A stretch of 61,606 nucleotides of DNA from Pseudomonadota bacterium (GCA_020160875.1 JAIUPE010000007.1:1-61606), one strand, 5' to 3'; counted from the first letter of the stretch, positions 33,233-43,746 are shown. Made by a program: numbers and translations. Notes: generated by a model from the letters alone, not told the origin.

Positions 33233-35968
33233 ATGCTCGGCGCCCTCGCCAAACGCATTTTTGGGTCGCGCAACGACCGTCTTATCAAGTCCCTTCGTCC
33301 CATCGTCGAAGCCGTCAATGCCAAGGAGGCCGAAGTGGCCGCCCTGGACGATGCGGGCGTGCGCGCGCGTACCGAGTGGCTCAAAGGCCGCCTCGCGGCG
33401 GGAGAAAGCCTGGACGATATCCTCGTGGACGCCTTCGCGACCGTGCGTGAAGCCGCCAAGCGCACCCTGAAGCAGCGCCATTTCGATGTGCAGATGCTGG
33501 GCGGCATCGTCCTGCATCGCACCATGATCGCGGAAATGGGCACCGGCGAAGGCAAGACCCTCGTATCCACCCTTCCGGTGTATCTCAACGCGCTGTCCGG
33601 CAAGGGCGTGCACGTCGTGACCGTGAACGACTACCTCGCCAAACGCGACGCCGACTGGATGGGCCAGGTTCACCGCTTCCTCGGGCTTACCGTCGGCTGC
33701 ATCCAGCACAACATGAGCGATGCCGAGCGCCGCGCGGCATACGCCTGCGATATCACCTATTCGACCAATAACGAGCTCGGCTTCGACTATCTGCGCGACA
33801 ACATGAAGTACAGCATGGAGGACATGGTCCACCGCGACTTCAATTACGCCATCGTCGACGAAGTGGACTCGATCCTTATCGATGAAGCGCGCACGCCGCT
33901 GATCATTTCCGGCCCGTCGCAGGACCGCACCGATCTCTATGAGCGCGTGGACAAGATCATCCCGGACCTGAAGCCCGAACATTTCGAGAAGGATGAAAAA
34001 CAGCGTTCCATCACCTTCACCGATGCGGGCAGCGAATTCGCCGAAGGGCTGCTGCGTGAGCGCGGCATCCTGAGCGAAGGCGACCTTTACGATCTGCACA
34101 ACGTGGCGCTCGTCCACCACCTGAACCAGGCGCTGCGCGCTCACCATATGTTTAAGCGCGATGTCGACTATCTCGTGCGCGACGACAAGGTGCACCTGAT
34201 CGACGAATTCACGGGCCGCATCATGGAAGGCCGCCGTCTCTCCGAAGGTCTTCACCAGGCCATCGAGGCCAAGGAAGGCGTCGCGGTGCAAAGCGAAAAC
34301 CAGACCCTCGCCAGCATCACCTTCCAAAACTACTTCCGCATGTACCCGAAGCTGGGTGGCATGACCGGCACGGCAATGACGGAAGAAGAAGAGTTCGGCC
34401 AGATTTATGGCCTGGAAGTCGTCGAGATCCCGCCCAACGTGACGCGCGCGCGTAAAGACGAACACGACGAGGTCTATCGAACCGCCGAAGAAAAATACAA
34501 TGCGATCGTGACGCTGGTGGAAGAGTGCATCGCGCGTCAACAGCCGGTGCTGGTCGGCACGGTCTCCATCGAAAAGTCGGAAACGCTCGCTAATCTCCTG
34601 CGCAAGAAGAGCACGGTCGTCCCGCAGGTCCTGAACGCCAAATACCATGAGCAGGAAGCGCTCATCATCGCCCAGGCCGGCGTGCCGGGCGCGGTGACCA
34701 TCGCGACCAACATGGCGGGCCGCGGTACGGACATTCAGCTCGGCGGCAACGCCGAATCCCGCTTCCAGTTGGAAGAGGCCAAGCTCGGCCGCCCGCTCAC
34801 CGACGGTGAAAAGGACGCCATTCGCGCCGATATCGCCGAGAAGAAGAAGGTGGCGCTTGCCGCGGGCGGTCTCTACGTCGTCGGCACCGAACGCCATGAA
34901 AGCCGTCGCATCGACAACCAGTTGCGCGGCCGTTCGGGTCGTCAGGGCGACCCCGGTGCGTCGAAATTCTATCTGTCGCTCCAGGACGATCTGATGCGCA
35001 TCTTCGGGTCCGAGCGTATGGATTCGATGTTGCAGCGTCTGGGCCTTCAGCCCGGTGAAGCCATCATCCACCCCTGGATCAACAAAGCCATCGAGAAGGC
35101 GCAGCAGAAGGTCGAAGCGCGCAACTTCGACATCCGTAAGAACCTGTTGCAGTACGACGATGTGATGAACGATCAGCGCCGCGTGATCTTCGAGCAGCGC
35201 AAGGACATGATGCGCACCGAAGACCTTTCGGAGATGGTCGCGGATATGCGGCACGAAGTCATCGACGACATCGTGGCGAAGTTCATTCCCGCTGGCCAGA
35301 TGCAGGAATCGTGGGATTGGGCGGGTTTGCATGAAGAAAGCCTGCGCCTCCTCAACCTCGACCTTCCGGTGAAGGAATGGTCGGCGGAAGAAGGCGTCGC
35401 GGAAGAGGAAATCCGCGAGCGCATCACCAAGCTGTCGGATGAAAAGTTCGCCGACAAGGTGGGCGCTATCGGCCCGGACATCATGCGCCGCGTGGAAAAG
35501 AGCATCGTCCTGCAGATGATCGATCAGGGCTGGCGCGATCACCTCGCGCAACTCGACATGCTGCGTCAGGCCGTCAATTTGCGCGCGTATGGCCAGAAGC
35601 AACCGCTGCTGGAATACCAGCGCGAAGCCTTCGACATGTTCAATTTGCTTCTGTCGAGCCTACGTGAGCGCGTGACGGGGATCTTGTCGCGCGTCGAACT
35701 GCGCGTCGCGCCGCCGCCCGAGGACCTTGAGCCCCGCGCGCCGCAGCATGTTCAGGAAATCAAGGAGCAGGTGCAGCCGGTCGTTGGCAGCATCGCGCCG
35801 CTGCCGTCCGCGATCGACGCCCAACGTATGTTGCCGCGTGTGCAGCCTTCGCAGCGCAATCCCAGCGATCCGTCGACCTGGGGTAAGGTCGCGCGCAACG
35901 AAGCTTGCCCATGCGGTTCGGGTAAGAAGTATAAACACTGCCACGGGACCGTCGAAGAAGTCGCCTAA
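33233..35968 (+). CDS. secA: Preprotein translocase ATPase SecA
   Basis: SecA drives proteins through SecYEG using ATP. The start at ATG 33233 is preceded by TTGAGG and gives [16 protein letters not shown], the standard SecA opening, and 911 residues. NBD1 shows Walker [10 protein letters not shown] (about 101-109) and [15 protein letters not shown]; the motor C-domain has [10 protein letters not shown] and [11 protein letters not shown]; the scaffold/wing follow. The C-terminus keeps the zinc-binding SecB-contact motif [14 protein letters not shown]. All parts are intact. It is transcribed away from argJ and followed 21 bases later by a class I amidotransferase gene. Confidence 0.98.
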   Translation: MLGALAKRIFGSRNDRLIKSLRPIVEAVNAKEAEVAALDDAGVRARTEWLKGRLAAGESLDDILVDAFATVREAAKRTLKQRHFDVQMLGGIVLHRTMIAEMGTGEGKTLVSTLPVYLNALSGKGVHVVTVNDYLAKRDADWMGQVHRFLGLTVGCIQHNMSDAERRAAYACDITYSTNNELGFDYLRDNMKYSMEDMVHRDFNYAIVDEVDSILIDEARTPLIISGPSQDRTDLYERVDKIIPDLKPEHFEKDEKQRSITFTDAGSEFAEGLLRERGILSEGDLYDLHNVALVHHLNQALRAHHMFKRDVDYLVRDDKVHLIDEFTGRIMEGRRLSEGLHQAIEAKEGVAVQSENQTLASITFQNYFRMYPKLGGMTGTAMTEEEEFGQIYGLEVVEIPPNVTRARKDEHDEVYRTAEEKYNAIVTLVEECIARQQPVLVGTVSIEKSETLANLLRKKSTVVPQVLNAKYHEQEALIIAQAGVPGAVTIATNMAGRGTDIQLGGNAESRFQLEEAKLGRPLTDGEKDAIRADIAEKKKVALAAGGLYVVGTERHESRRIDNQLRGRSGRQGDPGASKFYLSLQDDLMRIFGSERMDSMLQRLGLQPGEAIIHPWINKAIEKAQQKVEARNFDIRKNLLQYDDVMNDQRRVIFEQRKDMMRTEDLSEMVADMRHEVIDDIVAKFIPAGQMQESWDWAGLHEESLRLLNLDLPVKEWSAEEGVAEEEIRERITKLSDEKFADKVGAIGPDIMRRVEKSIVLQMIDQGWRDHLAQLDMLRQAVNLRAYGQKQPLLEYQREAFDMFNLLLSSLRERVTGILSRVELRVAPPPEDLEPRAPQHVQEIKEQVQPVVGSIAPLPSAIDAQRMLPRVQPSQRNPSDPSTWGKVARNEACPCGSGKKYKHCHGTVEEVA

Positions 35969-35989
35969 GGCTAGATCCGGAGTTCGAGG

Positions 35990-36721
35990 ATGCCGCGTGC
36001 GCGCAAGCAGGACGGCGTGAACGTCGCCGTCATCCGGCACGTCGCTTTTGAGGATCTCGGCACGCTCGGCGAGCTGTTCGCCGCGCGTGGCTGGAACGTA
36101 CGCTACATCGAAGCGCCGGTTGCCGACTGGAAGGACTTCGACCCGCTCGCGCCGGATTTGCTGGTTGTTCTCGGCGGGCCGATCGGCGTCTACGAGGACG
36201 ACCTGTATCCGTTCCTCAAGCAGGAAATCGCCGCGCTTCAGAAGCGCCTGAAGGCCGACAAGCCCACCCTCGGGATTTGTCTGGGCGCGCAGCTTATCGC
36301 GGGTGCGCTCGGCGCGCGGGTCTATCCGAACCGCGAAAAGGAAATTGGCTGGTCGCCCCTGATTCTATCGAAGGCGGGCTATACGTCGCCGGTTCGCCAT
36401 CTCGGCCCGGAACATACCTTTATGTTCCATTGGCACGGAGACACCTTCGATCTGCCGCAGGATGCCACGCTCCTCGCCGGTACGGGTGTGTGCTTTCACC
36501 AGGTCTTCAGCTGGGGCAGGAGCACGCTCGGCTTCCAGTGCCATCCCGAGGTCATCGGCCTTGATCTTGAAAAGTGGTATGTCGGGCACGCCGTGGAAAT
36601 CGCAACGACCCAGGGCGCACATGTGAAGGCGCTGCGCTCGGACGCCAAGCGTTATGCGGCGAATCTCGAAAAACAGGCGAAGCTGTGCTTCACCGAATGG
36701 CTGGATAGCCTCGGCCTCTAG
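35990..36721 (+). CDS. Class I glutamine amidotransferase-like protein
   Basis: The 243-residue protein is a stand-alone triad GATase: nucleophile Cys in LGICLGAQLIAGALG (about residue 95) and His/Glu in LGFQCHPEV (about 183-187). It resembles the GMP-synthase-like glutamine amidotransferases without a synthetase domain. It probably supplies ammonia or cleaves gamma-glutamyl bonds, but the target is unknown. The start is ATG 35990, 21 bases after secA, so co-transcription is likely. Its stop overlaps that of convergent ftsY by four bases. Confidence 0.88.
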   Translation: MPRARKQDGVNVAVIRHVAFEDLGTLGELFAARGWNVRYIEAPVADWKDFDPLAPDLLVVLGGPIGVYEDDLYPFLKQEIAALQKRLKADKPTLGICLGAQLIAGALGARVYPNREKEIGWSPLILSKAGYTSPVRHLGPEHTFMFHWHGDTFDLPQDATLLAGTGVCFHQVFSWGRSTLGFQCHPEVIGLDLEKWYVGHAVEIATTQGAHVKALRSDAKRYAANLEKQAKLCFTEWLDSLGL

Positions 36722-37725
36722 GCGCTCTGGCCGTTTGTCGGCAGATCCGGGTTCAATCCCATCAAGCTCCGGGCGAAGTGATGTGATGTGAACGGTCGCA
36801 GGTCGTTCGCACCTTCGCCGACACCCACATAGTGCACGGGCAGGCCGAACTTCTCGGCCAGCGCCACGACGACACCGCCCTTCGCGGTCCCGTCCAGCTT
36901 GGTCATCACAAGGCCCGTGACGCCGGTCATGCTCTTGAAGACCTCGACTTGCGCATGGGCGTTCTGGCCGACGGTGGCATCGAGCACCAGAAGCGTCGCG
37001 TGCGGCGCGCTCGGTTCGACCTTCTTGATGGCGCGGACGATCTTCTGCAATTCGGCCATCAGCTGATCTTTGTTCTGCAGGCGTCCAGCCGTGTCGATCA
37101 ACAGGACGTCGTCGCCGCGCTTCTTGGCCTCTAGCAACGCCTCGAACGCGAGGCCTGCCGCATCGGCGCCGGTCTCCTTGGCGAAAACCGGTGCGCCCGC
37201 CCGGTGGCCCCAAACTTTCAGTTGCTCGACCGCGGCCGCGCGGAATGTATCGCCGGCGGCGAGAGCCACCTTCTTTCCGGCATTTTTCATCTGATGGGCG
37301 ATCTTGCCGATCGTTGTGGTTTTGCCCGCACCGTTCACGCCCACCACCAGCACGACGAAAGGCTTGTGGTCCGGGTCGACAACCAACGGCCGTGCGACGG
37401 GTTCAAGGATGCGGCGGATGTCGGCGGCAAACGACTCGCGCACGTCTTCCGGTGTGATGTCTTTCCCGAAGCGCTCTTTCGCGAGCGCCTGCGTGAGTTT
37501 GGACGCCGTCGCGGTCCCAAGGTCCGCGGTAATCAGAAGATCTTCCAGTTCGGTCAGCGTCGCGTCGTCGAGTTTGCGCTTGGTCAGAATGTCGCCGATG
37601 CCGGCGACGATCTTGCTTGACGATTTGGCGAGGCCCTCGCTCAGTTTGAGCTGCCACTCGCCTTGGTATTGGTGATGAACATCATCGGAGGTTTTGCCTC
37701 CGGGCAACATATCGCGAAGAGACAT
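36718..37725 (-). CDS. ftsY: Signal recognition particle receptor FtsY
   Basis: FtsY is the membrane-bound GTPase that receives Ffh-ribosome complexes. The 335-residue protein has the N domain (about 30-100) and the G domain with GVNGAGKTTTIGKIA (G1, about 130-144), DTFRAAAVEQL, DTAGRLQNK (G3) and TKLDGTAKGG (G4). The acidic A domain of E. coli FtsY is absent, as is usual in alphaproteobacteria. It follows mtaB, with ATG overlapping the mtaB stop, in a dapF-mtaB-ftsY operon. Confidence 0.96.
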   Translation of the reverse strand: MSLRDMLPGGKTSDDVHHQYQGEWQLKLSEGLAKSSSKIVAGIGDILTKRKLDDATLTELEDLLITADLGTATASKLTQALAKERFGKDITPEDVRESFAADIRRILEPVARPLVVDPDHKPFVVLVVGVNGAGKTTTIGKIAHQMKNAGKKVALAAGDTFRAAAVEQLKVWGHRAGAPVFAKETGADAAGLAFEALLEAKKRGDDVLLIDTAGRLQNKDQLMAELQKIVRAIKKVEPSAPHATLLVLDATVGQNAHAQVEVFKSMTGVTGLVMTKLDGTAKGGVVVALAEKFGLPVHYVGVGEGANDLRPFTSHHFARSLMGLNPDLPTNGQSA

Positions 37726-38999
37726 TAGATCACGCCAACAAGAGCCGTTTCCGTGGTGCTCACGATACGTGCCGTGAGCATGGAGCCGGGCGCCGCGTCG
37801 GCGATGTTCACCGGCAGATAATGTTCACTGTGGCCCCGGCCATCTTTTTCCATCAACACACTCACGGATTTACCGACGTACGCGGCAAGACGGCGGGTGA
37901 AAGCGTCCATCCCCTTGGCGCGCAAACGCGCGGCGCGCTCCTTGATCACTACGCCGTTGACTTGCGGCATACGTGCCGCCGGCGTGCCCTGCCGGATCGA
38001 ATAAGGGAAGACGTGAAGCAGCGTCAGACCGGCGTCATCGACCAGAGCCAGGCTGTTTTCGAACATCGTTTCGTCTTCGGTCGGGAAGCCGGCGATCAGA
38101 TCGGCGCCGAACACGGCATCGGGGCGCAGGGCTCGCACACGTTCACAGAAGGAAATGATATCGGCGCGGCTGTGACGGCGCTTCATGCGCTTCAGGATCA
38201 TATCGTCGCCGGCTTGGGCGGAGATATGGAAGTGCGGCATCAAGCGCGGCTCGTCGGCGATCAGCTGGAATAAGTCCTCGTCCGCTTCGGCGGGGTCGAG
38301 TGACGACAGCCGCAGACGTTTCAATTCGGGCACCGCCATCAACAAGCGCCGGGCCATTTGGCCGAGGCTCGGTGTTCCCGGCAGGTCGCCGCCGTACCCG
38401 GTGATGTCCACGCCGGTGATCACGATTTCCTGATAGCCGCCCTGCACCAGGCCGCGCACTTCCTGGACGATGCGGCCCATGGGCACGCTGCGATTATTGC
38501 CGCGCGCGAAGGGGATGATGCAGAAGGTGCAGCGGTGGTCGCAGCCCTGTTGAACCTGTACGAAGGCGCGTGTGCGCCCATCGAAGCCTTCCACCAGATG
38601 TTCCGCCGTCTCGCGCACGGTCATGATGTCGCTGACGAGGACCTTCTCCGCCGGTTCGGCATGGAAACTCTCGGCCTTCATCTTGTGCTCGTTGCCGAGC
38701 ACGCGGTCGACTTCGGGCATCGCAGCGTAACGCGCGGGATCGAGTTGCACCGCGCAGCCGGTCGCGACGATATGCGCGCCCGGATTTTCGCGGCGCAGCT
38801 TGCGCAGGGTCTGCAAGCCTTGACGTTCTGCTTCCTTGGTGACCGCGCAGGTGTTCACGATGATGGCGTTGGAAAGACCGGCGTCGCGCGCGTGCGCGCG
38901 CATCACTTCGCCTTCATAGGTGTTGAGGCGGCAGCCCATGCTGACGACGCGCGGCGCGTGATCGCGAGGTCCCTGATTGGGCGCATCGGGCGCGGTCAT
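37725..38999 (-). CDS. mtaB: tRNA t6A37 methylthiotransferase MtaB
   Basis: MtaB adds a methylthio group to N6-threonylcarbamoyl-A37 of tRNAs. The 424-residue protein shows the N-terminal UPF0004 cysteines (SMGCRLN, NTCAVT, ATGCAVQ) for one 4Fe-4S cluster and the radical-SAM motif GCDHRCTFCIIP (CxxxCxxC, about 152-163) for the second. A TRAM-like C-terminal region follows. A start at 38999 overlaps dapF by four bases, and the stop overlaps ftsY, so all three genes are coupled. Confidence 0.93.
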   Translation of the reverse strand: MTAPDAPNQGPRDHAPRVVSMGCRLNTYEGEVMRAHARDAGLSNAIIVNTCAVTKEAERQGLQTLRKLRRENPGAHIVATGCAVQLDPARYAAMPEVDRVLGNEHKMKAESFHAEPAEKVLVSDIMTVRETAEHLVEGFDGRTRAFVQVQQGCDHRCTFCIIPFARGNNRSVPMGRIVQEVRGLVQGGYQEIVITGVDITGYGGDLPGTPSLGQMARRLLMAVPELKRLRLSSLDPAEADEDLFQLIADEPRLMPHFHISAQAGDDMILKRMKRRHSRADIISFCERVRALRPDAVFGADLIAGFPTEDETMFENSLALVDDAGLTLLHVFPYSIRQGTPAARMPQVNGVVIKERAARLRAKGMDAFTRRLAAYVGKSVSVLMEKDGRGHSEHYLPVNIADAAPGSMLTARIVSTTETALVGVI

Positions 39000-39859
39000 G
39001 CCTGCAAGCCCCGCGACAGATGCGCGTCGAGCGTGCCGCGAAAGCTGTCTTCCGCCGGGCCGGTCATGACGACATGGCCGTCGTCACGCCAGGCGATGAA
39101 CAAATCGCCGCCGTCGAGGGTCACGATAGCTGAGCGGTCGGTGAGATTACGGCGCGCGGCGGCAACAAGGGTTGCGCATGCCCCGGTGCCGCACGCCATG
39201 GTAATGCCCGCGCCGCGCTCCCAAACGCGCATCCGCAAACGCCCACGGTTGATCACCTGCACAGCTTCCACGTTGGTCCGTTCGGGAAACAACGGGTGAT
39301 GCTCAAGCTTTGGCCCGACCGCGGTAAGATCAACGGCGCTGGCATCTTTCACGAAGAACACGGCGTGCGGGTTCCCCATGCTGACGCCGACGGGATCCTG
39401 GAGCGGGCCTTCGCCGATGCCGAGGTGAAGCGTGTCGATTTCCTTGGCCAGGGGGATGCGCTGCCAGTCGGTTTGCGCGGGTCCCATGTCGACCGCGATC
39501 GCGCCATCTTGCGCGCGCCATGCGATCACCGGGCCGGCCAGTGTTTCGATGGTGATCTTTTCCTTACCCGTTTCCTCGAACAGGACCTTCGCGATGGCGC
39601 GGCTGCCGTTGCCGCAGCTCTGTACTTCGCTGCCGTCGGAATTTCGGATTCCCATGAAGGCGTCGCCACCATTGCGTGGGCGTTCAAGGATGAGGATCTG
39701 ATCGCAGCCGACGCCCGTGCGTCTGTTTGCAATGGCGCTTGCGGACTCGCCCGTGAAGCGTAACGGCGCCGTGCGGCCATCGAGCACGACAAAGTCGTTC
39801 CCGAGTCCGTGCATTTTGCGAAATGCCAGGCCAGCCGATTGTGGTTGGGCGGAAATCAT
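38996..39859 (-). CDS. dapF: Diaminopimelate epimerase
   Basis: DapF converts LL- to meso-diaminopimelate for lysine and peptidoglycan. The 287-residue protein opens with the substrate loop KMHGLGNDFVVLD. It has both catalytic cysteines, in SDGSEVQSCGNGSR (about residue 82) and in TMACGTGACA (about residue 224). Both are intact. The gene heads dapF-mtaB-ftsY; asd, further along at 48431, is the same pathway's early enzyme but is not in this operon. Confidence 0.96.
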   Translation of the reverse strand: MISAQPQSAGLAFRKMHGLGNDFVVLDGRTAPLRFTGESASAIANRRTGVGCDQILILERPRNGGDAFMGIRNSDGSEVQSCGNGSRAIAKVLFEETGKEKITIETLAGPVIAWRAQDGAIAVDMGPAQTDWQRIPLAKEIDTLHLGIGEGPLQDPVGVSMGNPHAVFFVKDASAVDLTAVGPKLEHHPLFPERTNVEAVQVINRGRLRMRVWERGAGITMACGTGACATLVAAARRNLTDRSAIVTLDGGDLFIAWRDDGHVVMTGPAEDSFRGTLDAHLSRGLQA

Positions 39860-39973
39860 GGGCGGGTTATAGGTGGGGGGGGTCCCGCTGTCCAGGGGCT
39901 GTAAGTGGCGAATGGGTGTTAATCATTTGAATTATAAAGAATTTTTATCGTTTGGTGTGTCTGGAGAAATACG

Positions 39974-41143
39974 ATGACGGGCGCGCGCGACAATTCCTCT
40001 GCGGTGCGCCTATTTCTAAAGAGCGAGGCCGCCGGCGGTATTCTTCTTATGGGTGCAGCCGTCGCGGCCATGATTGCCGCCAATAGCCCGGTGGCAGGGC
40101 TCTACACGCAAGTTTTGCAAACCTACCTCGGGCCTCTCTCGGTGCTCCATTGGGTCAATGATGGACTCATGGCGGTTTTCTTTTTCCTCGTAGGGCTGGA
40201 AATCAAGCGCGAGTTCGTCGCCGGCCACTTGGCGACGTGGTCGGACCGGATACTGCCGATGTTCGCGGCAGCCGGTGGAATGGCGGTTCCCGCAGTCGTC
40301 TACCTATTCGTTACACGCGATACGCAAGGTCTAGGGCGCGGCTGGGCAATTCCGTCCGCGACGGATATCGCCTTCGCTATTGGCGTCGTGACATTGCTTG
40401 GCAAGCGCGTGCCGATCTCGTTGAAGCTCTTTCTAACGACGGTCGCCATTGTCGACGACATGGGTGCGGTCGCCATCATTGCGCTTGCCTACACCGACAA
40501 TATCCGCGGAATCGCACTGCTCGCCGCGCTGCTTATCATGGGCGTCATGTTCGTGCTTAACCGCACGAAAGTGACCCATCTCGCACCTTATTTGCTGCTG
40601 GCCTTGGCTCTGTGGGGGGCGATCTTTATGTCCGGCGTTCATGCCACAATCGCCGGTGTGCTTGCCGCATGCATGATCCCGATCCGCAATACCGTCCTTG
40701 AAGCCCAGCAGAGCGTTTCCCCGCTGCATCGGCTTGAGCATGCGCTTCATCCATGGGTTGCCTATGCGATCGTGCCGCTGTTCGGCTTTGCGAACGCCGG
40801 GGTTTCATTGGCCGGGCTTGGGCTAGAGCATGTGCTGGCGCCATTACCGCTCGGCATCGCGCTCGGCCTGTTTTTGGGTAAGCAGGTTGGCATCTTCTCG
40901 ACCGTCTGGATTTGCGTACAGCTTCGCCTGACGCAAAAACCTAGCGGCGCGACGTGGGCGCAGGTCTATGGGATCGCGCTCTTGTGCGGCATCGGCTTCA
41001 CAATGAGCCTCTTCATCGGCGGCCTCGCCTTTAAAGACCCGCTTCTTCTCGATGAAGTGAAGATTGGGGTCTTGGGTGGCTCGGTGATTTCCGCTGTTGT
41101 CGGATATTCGTTGTTGCGGCTATCCGGACGCGAGCCCGAATAA
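39974..41143 (+). CDS. nhaA: Na+/H+ antiporter NhaA
   Basis: The 389-residue protein has about twelve membrane helices and the NhaA landmarks: VFFFLVGLEIKREFV (about 68-82), ATDIAFAIGV and the paired aspartates in IVDDMGAVAIIA (about 155-166) that bind Na+ and H+. A late GIGFTMSLFIGGLAF matches helix XI. It exchanges cytoplasmic sodium for protons in pH and salt homeostasis. A lone gene, with 114 bases upstream and 176 bases downstream before ffh. The start ATG 39974 follows a GGAG-type site (ctggagaaatacg). Confidence 0.96.
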   Translation: MTGARDNSSAVRLFLKSEAAGGILLMGAAVAAMIAANSPVAGLYTQVLQTYLGPLSVLHWVNDGLMAVFFFLVGLEIKREFVAGHLATWSDRILPMFAAAGGMAVPAVVYLFVTRDTQGLGRGWAIPSATDIAFAIGVVTLLGKRVPISLKLFLTTVAIVDDMGAVAIIALAYTDNIRGIALLAALLIMGVMFVLNRTKVTHLAPYLLLALALWGAIFMSGVHATIAGVLAACMIPIRNTVLEAQQSVSPLHRLEHALHPWVAYAIVPLFGFANAGVSLAGLGLEHVLAPLPLGIALGLFLGKQVGIFSTVWICVQLRLTQKPSGATWAQVYGIALLCGIGFTMSLFIGGLAFKDPLLLDEVKIGVLGGSVISAVVGYSLLRLSGREPE

Positions 41144-41176
41144 CATATTGTAATAAAAACAATTTTCTGAGGTTTG

Positions 41177-41205
41177 TTGACTCTCGGGCCGGAGCCGCGT
41201 ACACC
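41177..41205 (+). promoter_or_regulatory. Sigma-70-like promoter of the ffh-rpsP-rimM-trmD-rplS operon
   Basis: TTGACT (41177-41182), exactly 17 bases, then TACACC (41200-41205). The ffh ATG is at 41320, so a leader of about 110 bases is implied. Confidence 0.5.
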
Positions 41206-41319
41206 ACCGCCCGCTAAAGCCTGACAATCCGGGTTTTCGCTTCCCCTCCGGGGCCGCTCGTCCGCGTTATCGCGCACGGGCGCGGTACTGCTTTTTGGTT
41301 CTGGAATTCGTAGCGGCTG

Positions 41320-42759
41320 ATGTTCGACACGCTGACAGACAAGCTGAGCGCCGTCTTCTCCAAGCTCACCGGCCGCGGTGCGCTCTCGGAAGCCGACGTG
41401 GCCGCGGCCATGCGTGAAGTGCGCGTGGCGCTGCTCGAAGCCGACGTCGCGCTGCCGGTGGTGAAGGACTTTATCGCCAAGGTCAGCGAGCAGGCCGTCG
41501 GCGAAGCGGTCGTGAAATCCGTCACACCGGGCCAGATGGTCGTGAAAATCGTTCACGACGCGCTCGTCGACATGCTGGGCGGCAAGGACGCGCAAGGGGA
41601 CATCGATCTTGCCGCGCCCGCGCCCGTTGCCGTGCTGATGGTCGGTCTGCAGGGATCCGGTAAAACCACGACCACAGCCAAGATTGCCAATCGTCTTCAG
41701 TCTCTTTTCAAGAAGCGCGTGCTGATGGTCAGCTTGGACGTCTATCGTCCGGCCGCGCAGGACCAACTCGCCATCCTCGGTAAGCAGGTCAACGTCATCA
41801 CCCTGCCGATCGTCGCCGGTCAGCAGCCCGTGGACATCGCGCGCCGCGGTCTTACCGAAGCGCGCAATGGCGGCTTCGATGTCGTGATCTTCGACACCGC
41901 CGGCCGTCTCACCATCGACGAAATGATGATGAGCGAAGTCGCCGCCGTGCGCGACATGGTGAAGCCGCACGAGACGCTGCTCGTCACCGACGCCATGATC
42001 GGTCAAGACGCGGTCACCACCGCGCAGTCGTTCAATGAAAAGGTCGGCATCACCGGGATCGTGCTGACGCGCGTCGACGGCGACGCGCGCGGCGGCGCGG
42101 CGCTGTCCATGCGCGCCATCACCGGCCGTCCCATCAAGCTCATCGGTGTCGGCGAAAAGGTCGACGCCCTCGACACCTTTAATCCCGAACGTATCGCCGG
42201 CCGCATCCTCGGCATGGGCGACGTGGTCAGCCTCGTCGAGAAGGCGATCACGACGATCGATCAGGAGAAGGCCGAGAAGCTCGCCGCGCGCATGCAGGAG
42301 GGCAAGTTCGACCTCAACGACATGCTCACTCAGTTGCAGCAGATTCAACGCATGGGCGACATGAAGGGCCTGCTCGGCCTCATCCCCGGTCTCGGCCAGG
42401 CGGTGAAGCAACTGAAGAGCGCCGATCTCGATCCCAAACAGTTCAAGCGCCTGGAAGCGATCATTCAATCGATGACGCCGAAAGAGCGCCGTAACCCGGA
42501 TCTTATCAAGGCCTCGCGCAAGCAGCGCATCGCCACCGGCTCAGGGACTTCGGTACCTGAAGTGAACAAGCTCCTGAAGCAGCATCAGCAGATGGAGACC
42601 GTCATGAAGCGCATGAAGAAGATGGGCGGCCTCGGCGCCCTCGGCGCGATGATGGGCGGTGGCATGCCCGGCCTCGGTGGTTTGGGCGGCGGTGGGCTTG
42701 GCAAATTACCCGGCGGTGGCCTTCCGCGCCCCGGCGGCTTTCCTTTTGGTAAACGCTAA
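41320..42759 (+). CDS. ffh: Signal recognition particle protein Ffh
   Basis: Ffh binds signal sequences on ribosomes and 4.5S RNA and docks at FtsY. The 479-residue protein has an N domain, G domain (GLQGSGKTTTTAKIA, about 107-121; DTAGRLTIDEMM; TRVDGDARGG) and M domain (about 300-430) with Met-rich helices (MQEGKFDLNDMLTQLQQ) and the RNA-binding SGTSVPEVNKLLKQ. The C-terminal tail is Gly/Pro-rich (about 435-479). ATG 41320 is the family start. First gene of the rpsP-rimM-trmD-rplS cluster. Confidence 0.98.
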   Translation: MFDTLTDKLSAVFSKLTGRGALSEADVAAAMREVRVALLEADVALPVVKDFIAKVSEQAVGEAVVKSVTPGQMVVKIVHDALVDMLGGKDAQGDIDLAAPAPVAVLMVGLQGSGKTTTTAKIANRLQSLFKKRVLMVSLDVYRPAAQDQLAILGKQVNVITLPIVAGQQPVDIARRGLTEARNGGFDVVIFDTAGRLTIDEMMMSEVAAVRDMVKPHETLLVTDAMIGQDAVTTAQSFNEKVGITGIVLTRVDGDARGGAALSMRAITGRPIKLIGVGEKVDALDTFNPERIAGRILGMGDVVSLVEKAITTIDQEKAEKLAARMQEGKFDLNDMLTQLQQIQRMGDMKGLLGLIPGLGQAVKQLKSADLDPKQFKRLEAIIQSMTPKERRNPDLIKASRKQRIATGSGTSVPEVNKLLKQHQQMETVMKRMKKMGGLGALGAMMGGGMPGLGGLGGGGLGKLPGGGLPRPGGFPFGKR

Positions 42760-42792
42760 CAACAAACACGCACTTGGATAAGGAGACTACAT

Positions 42793-43170
42793 ATGTCGCT
42801 TAAGATCAGACTGACGCGCGGTGGCGCGAAGAAGCAGGCCAGCTACCGTATCGTCGTCGCTGACTCGCGCAGCCCGCGCGACGGCCGTTTCATCGAGAAG
42901 GTCGGCACCTACAACCCGCGCGTTCCGCACGATCACAAGGAACGCCTGGTCGTGAAGGAAGACCGGATTAAGCATTGGATCGGCGTTGGCGCTCTGCCGA
43001 CCGACCGCGTCGCGCGCCTGTTCTCGAAGATCGGCCTCGCGGAAGCTCCGAAGGTCAATCCGCAGACCAAGCAAGACAAGCCGAAAGCCAAGGCGCAAGA
43101 ACGTCTGAAGGCTGCTGAAGAAGCGGCGAAGGCTGCGGCGGAAGCGGCGGCCGGCGGCGAACAAGCTTAA
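42793..43170 (+). CDS. rpsP: 30S ribosomal protein S16
   Basis: S16 stabilises the 16S 5' domain. The 125-residue protein opens with [20 protein letters not shown] and has the [16 protein letters not shown] core. Residues about 85-125 form an Ala/Lys/Glu-rich extension ([19 protein letters not shown]) common in alphaproteobacteria. The ATG at 42793 has AGGAG at 42781. It lies 33 bases after ffh. Confidence 0.98.
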   Translation: MSLKIRLTRGGAKKQASYRIVVADSRSPRDGRFIEKVGTYNPRVPHDHKERLVVKEDRIKHWIGVGALPTDRVARLFSKIGLAEAPKVNPQTKQDKPKAKAQERLKAAEEAAKAAAEAAAGGEQA

Positions 43171-43185
43171 CGAAGGCGATCCTCC

Positions 43186-43743
43186 GTGGACCGCTCCTCG
43201 CGCGTATGCCTTGGCGTCGTTGTCGGCGCCAAGGGACTGAAGGGCGAGGTGCGGATCAAAAGCTTCACGGAAGATCCCTCGGACGTCGGCGCCTACGGGC
43301 CGGTGACGACAGGTGACGGACGAAAGTTCAACGTCATCGTCGTCGGCGGCAAAGAGGGTGTGGTGATCGCGAAGCTCGCGGGCGTCGCGGATCGCACCCA
43401 GGCCGAAGCGCTCAAGGGCGCGGAGCTCTTTGTGGAGCGAACCGCTCTGCCGGCGCCGAAAGAGGGCGAGTTCTATCACGCCGATCTGATCGGCGCGGTG
43501 GTGAAGCTGACCAGCGGGGAAGTGCTGGGCACGGTCAGTGGCCTGCACAACTTCGGCGGCGGCGACATGATGGAAGTGGGCGAGGGACGCGCGTCCGTCC
43601 TGATCCCACTGACATCGGAAGCGATCGCCGAACTCGACGTGAAGGCTGGCCGGGTCGTGGTTCATCCGCTGCCGGGCCTCTTGGGCGGCGACTCGGAGAC
43701 CGATGACGAGAATGGCCGGGAAACAGACGGGACGGACGGTTGA
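43186..43743 (+). CDS. rimM: 16S rRNA processing/maturation factor RimM
   Basis: RimM assists assembly of the 30S head. The 185-residue protein starts at GTG 43186. It has the N-terminal barrel (GVVVGAKGLKGEVRIKSFTEDP) and a PRC-barrel C-domain (FYHADLIGAVV, then VLIPLTSEAIAELD). A short acidic tail closes the protein. It lies 15 bases after rpsP and ends 3 bases before trmD. Confidence 0.95.
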   Translation: MDRSSRVCLGVVVGAKGLKGEVRIKSFTEDPSDVGAYGPVTTGDGRKFNVIVVGGKEGVVIAKLAGVADRTQAEALKGAELFVERTALPAPKEGEFYHADLIGAVVKLTSGEVLGTVSGLHNFGGGDMMEVGEGRASVLIPLTSEAIAELDVKAGRVVVHPLPGLLGGDSETDDENGRETDGTDG

Positions 43744-43746
43744 GCC

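Noticed and set aside
33143-35602. Long minus-strand open frame (819 codons)
   Set aside because: It is exactly antisense to secA, whose motifs are complete; the translation is His/Asp-rich without domain features. Caused by GC-rich codon structure.
41144-41319. 4.5S RNA (ffs) gene near ffh
   Set aside because: I looked for the conserved GGAA/GNRA hairpin core in the gap and did not find it; the region looks like a promoter and leader.
40966-42468. Minus-strand open frame (500 codons)
   Set aside because: Antisense to nhaA and ffh; no domain, no ribosome site.
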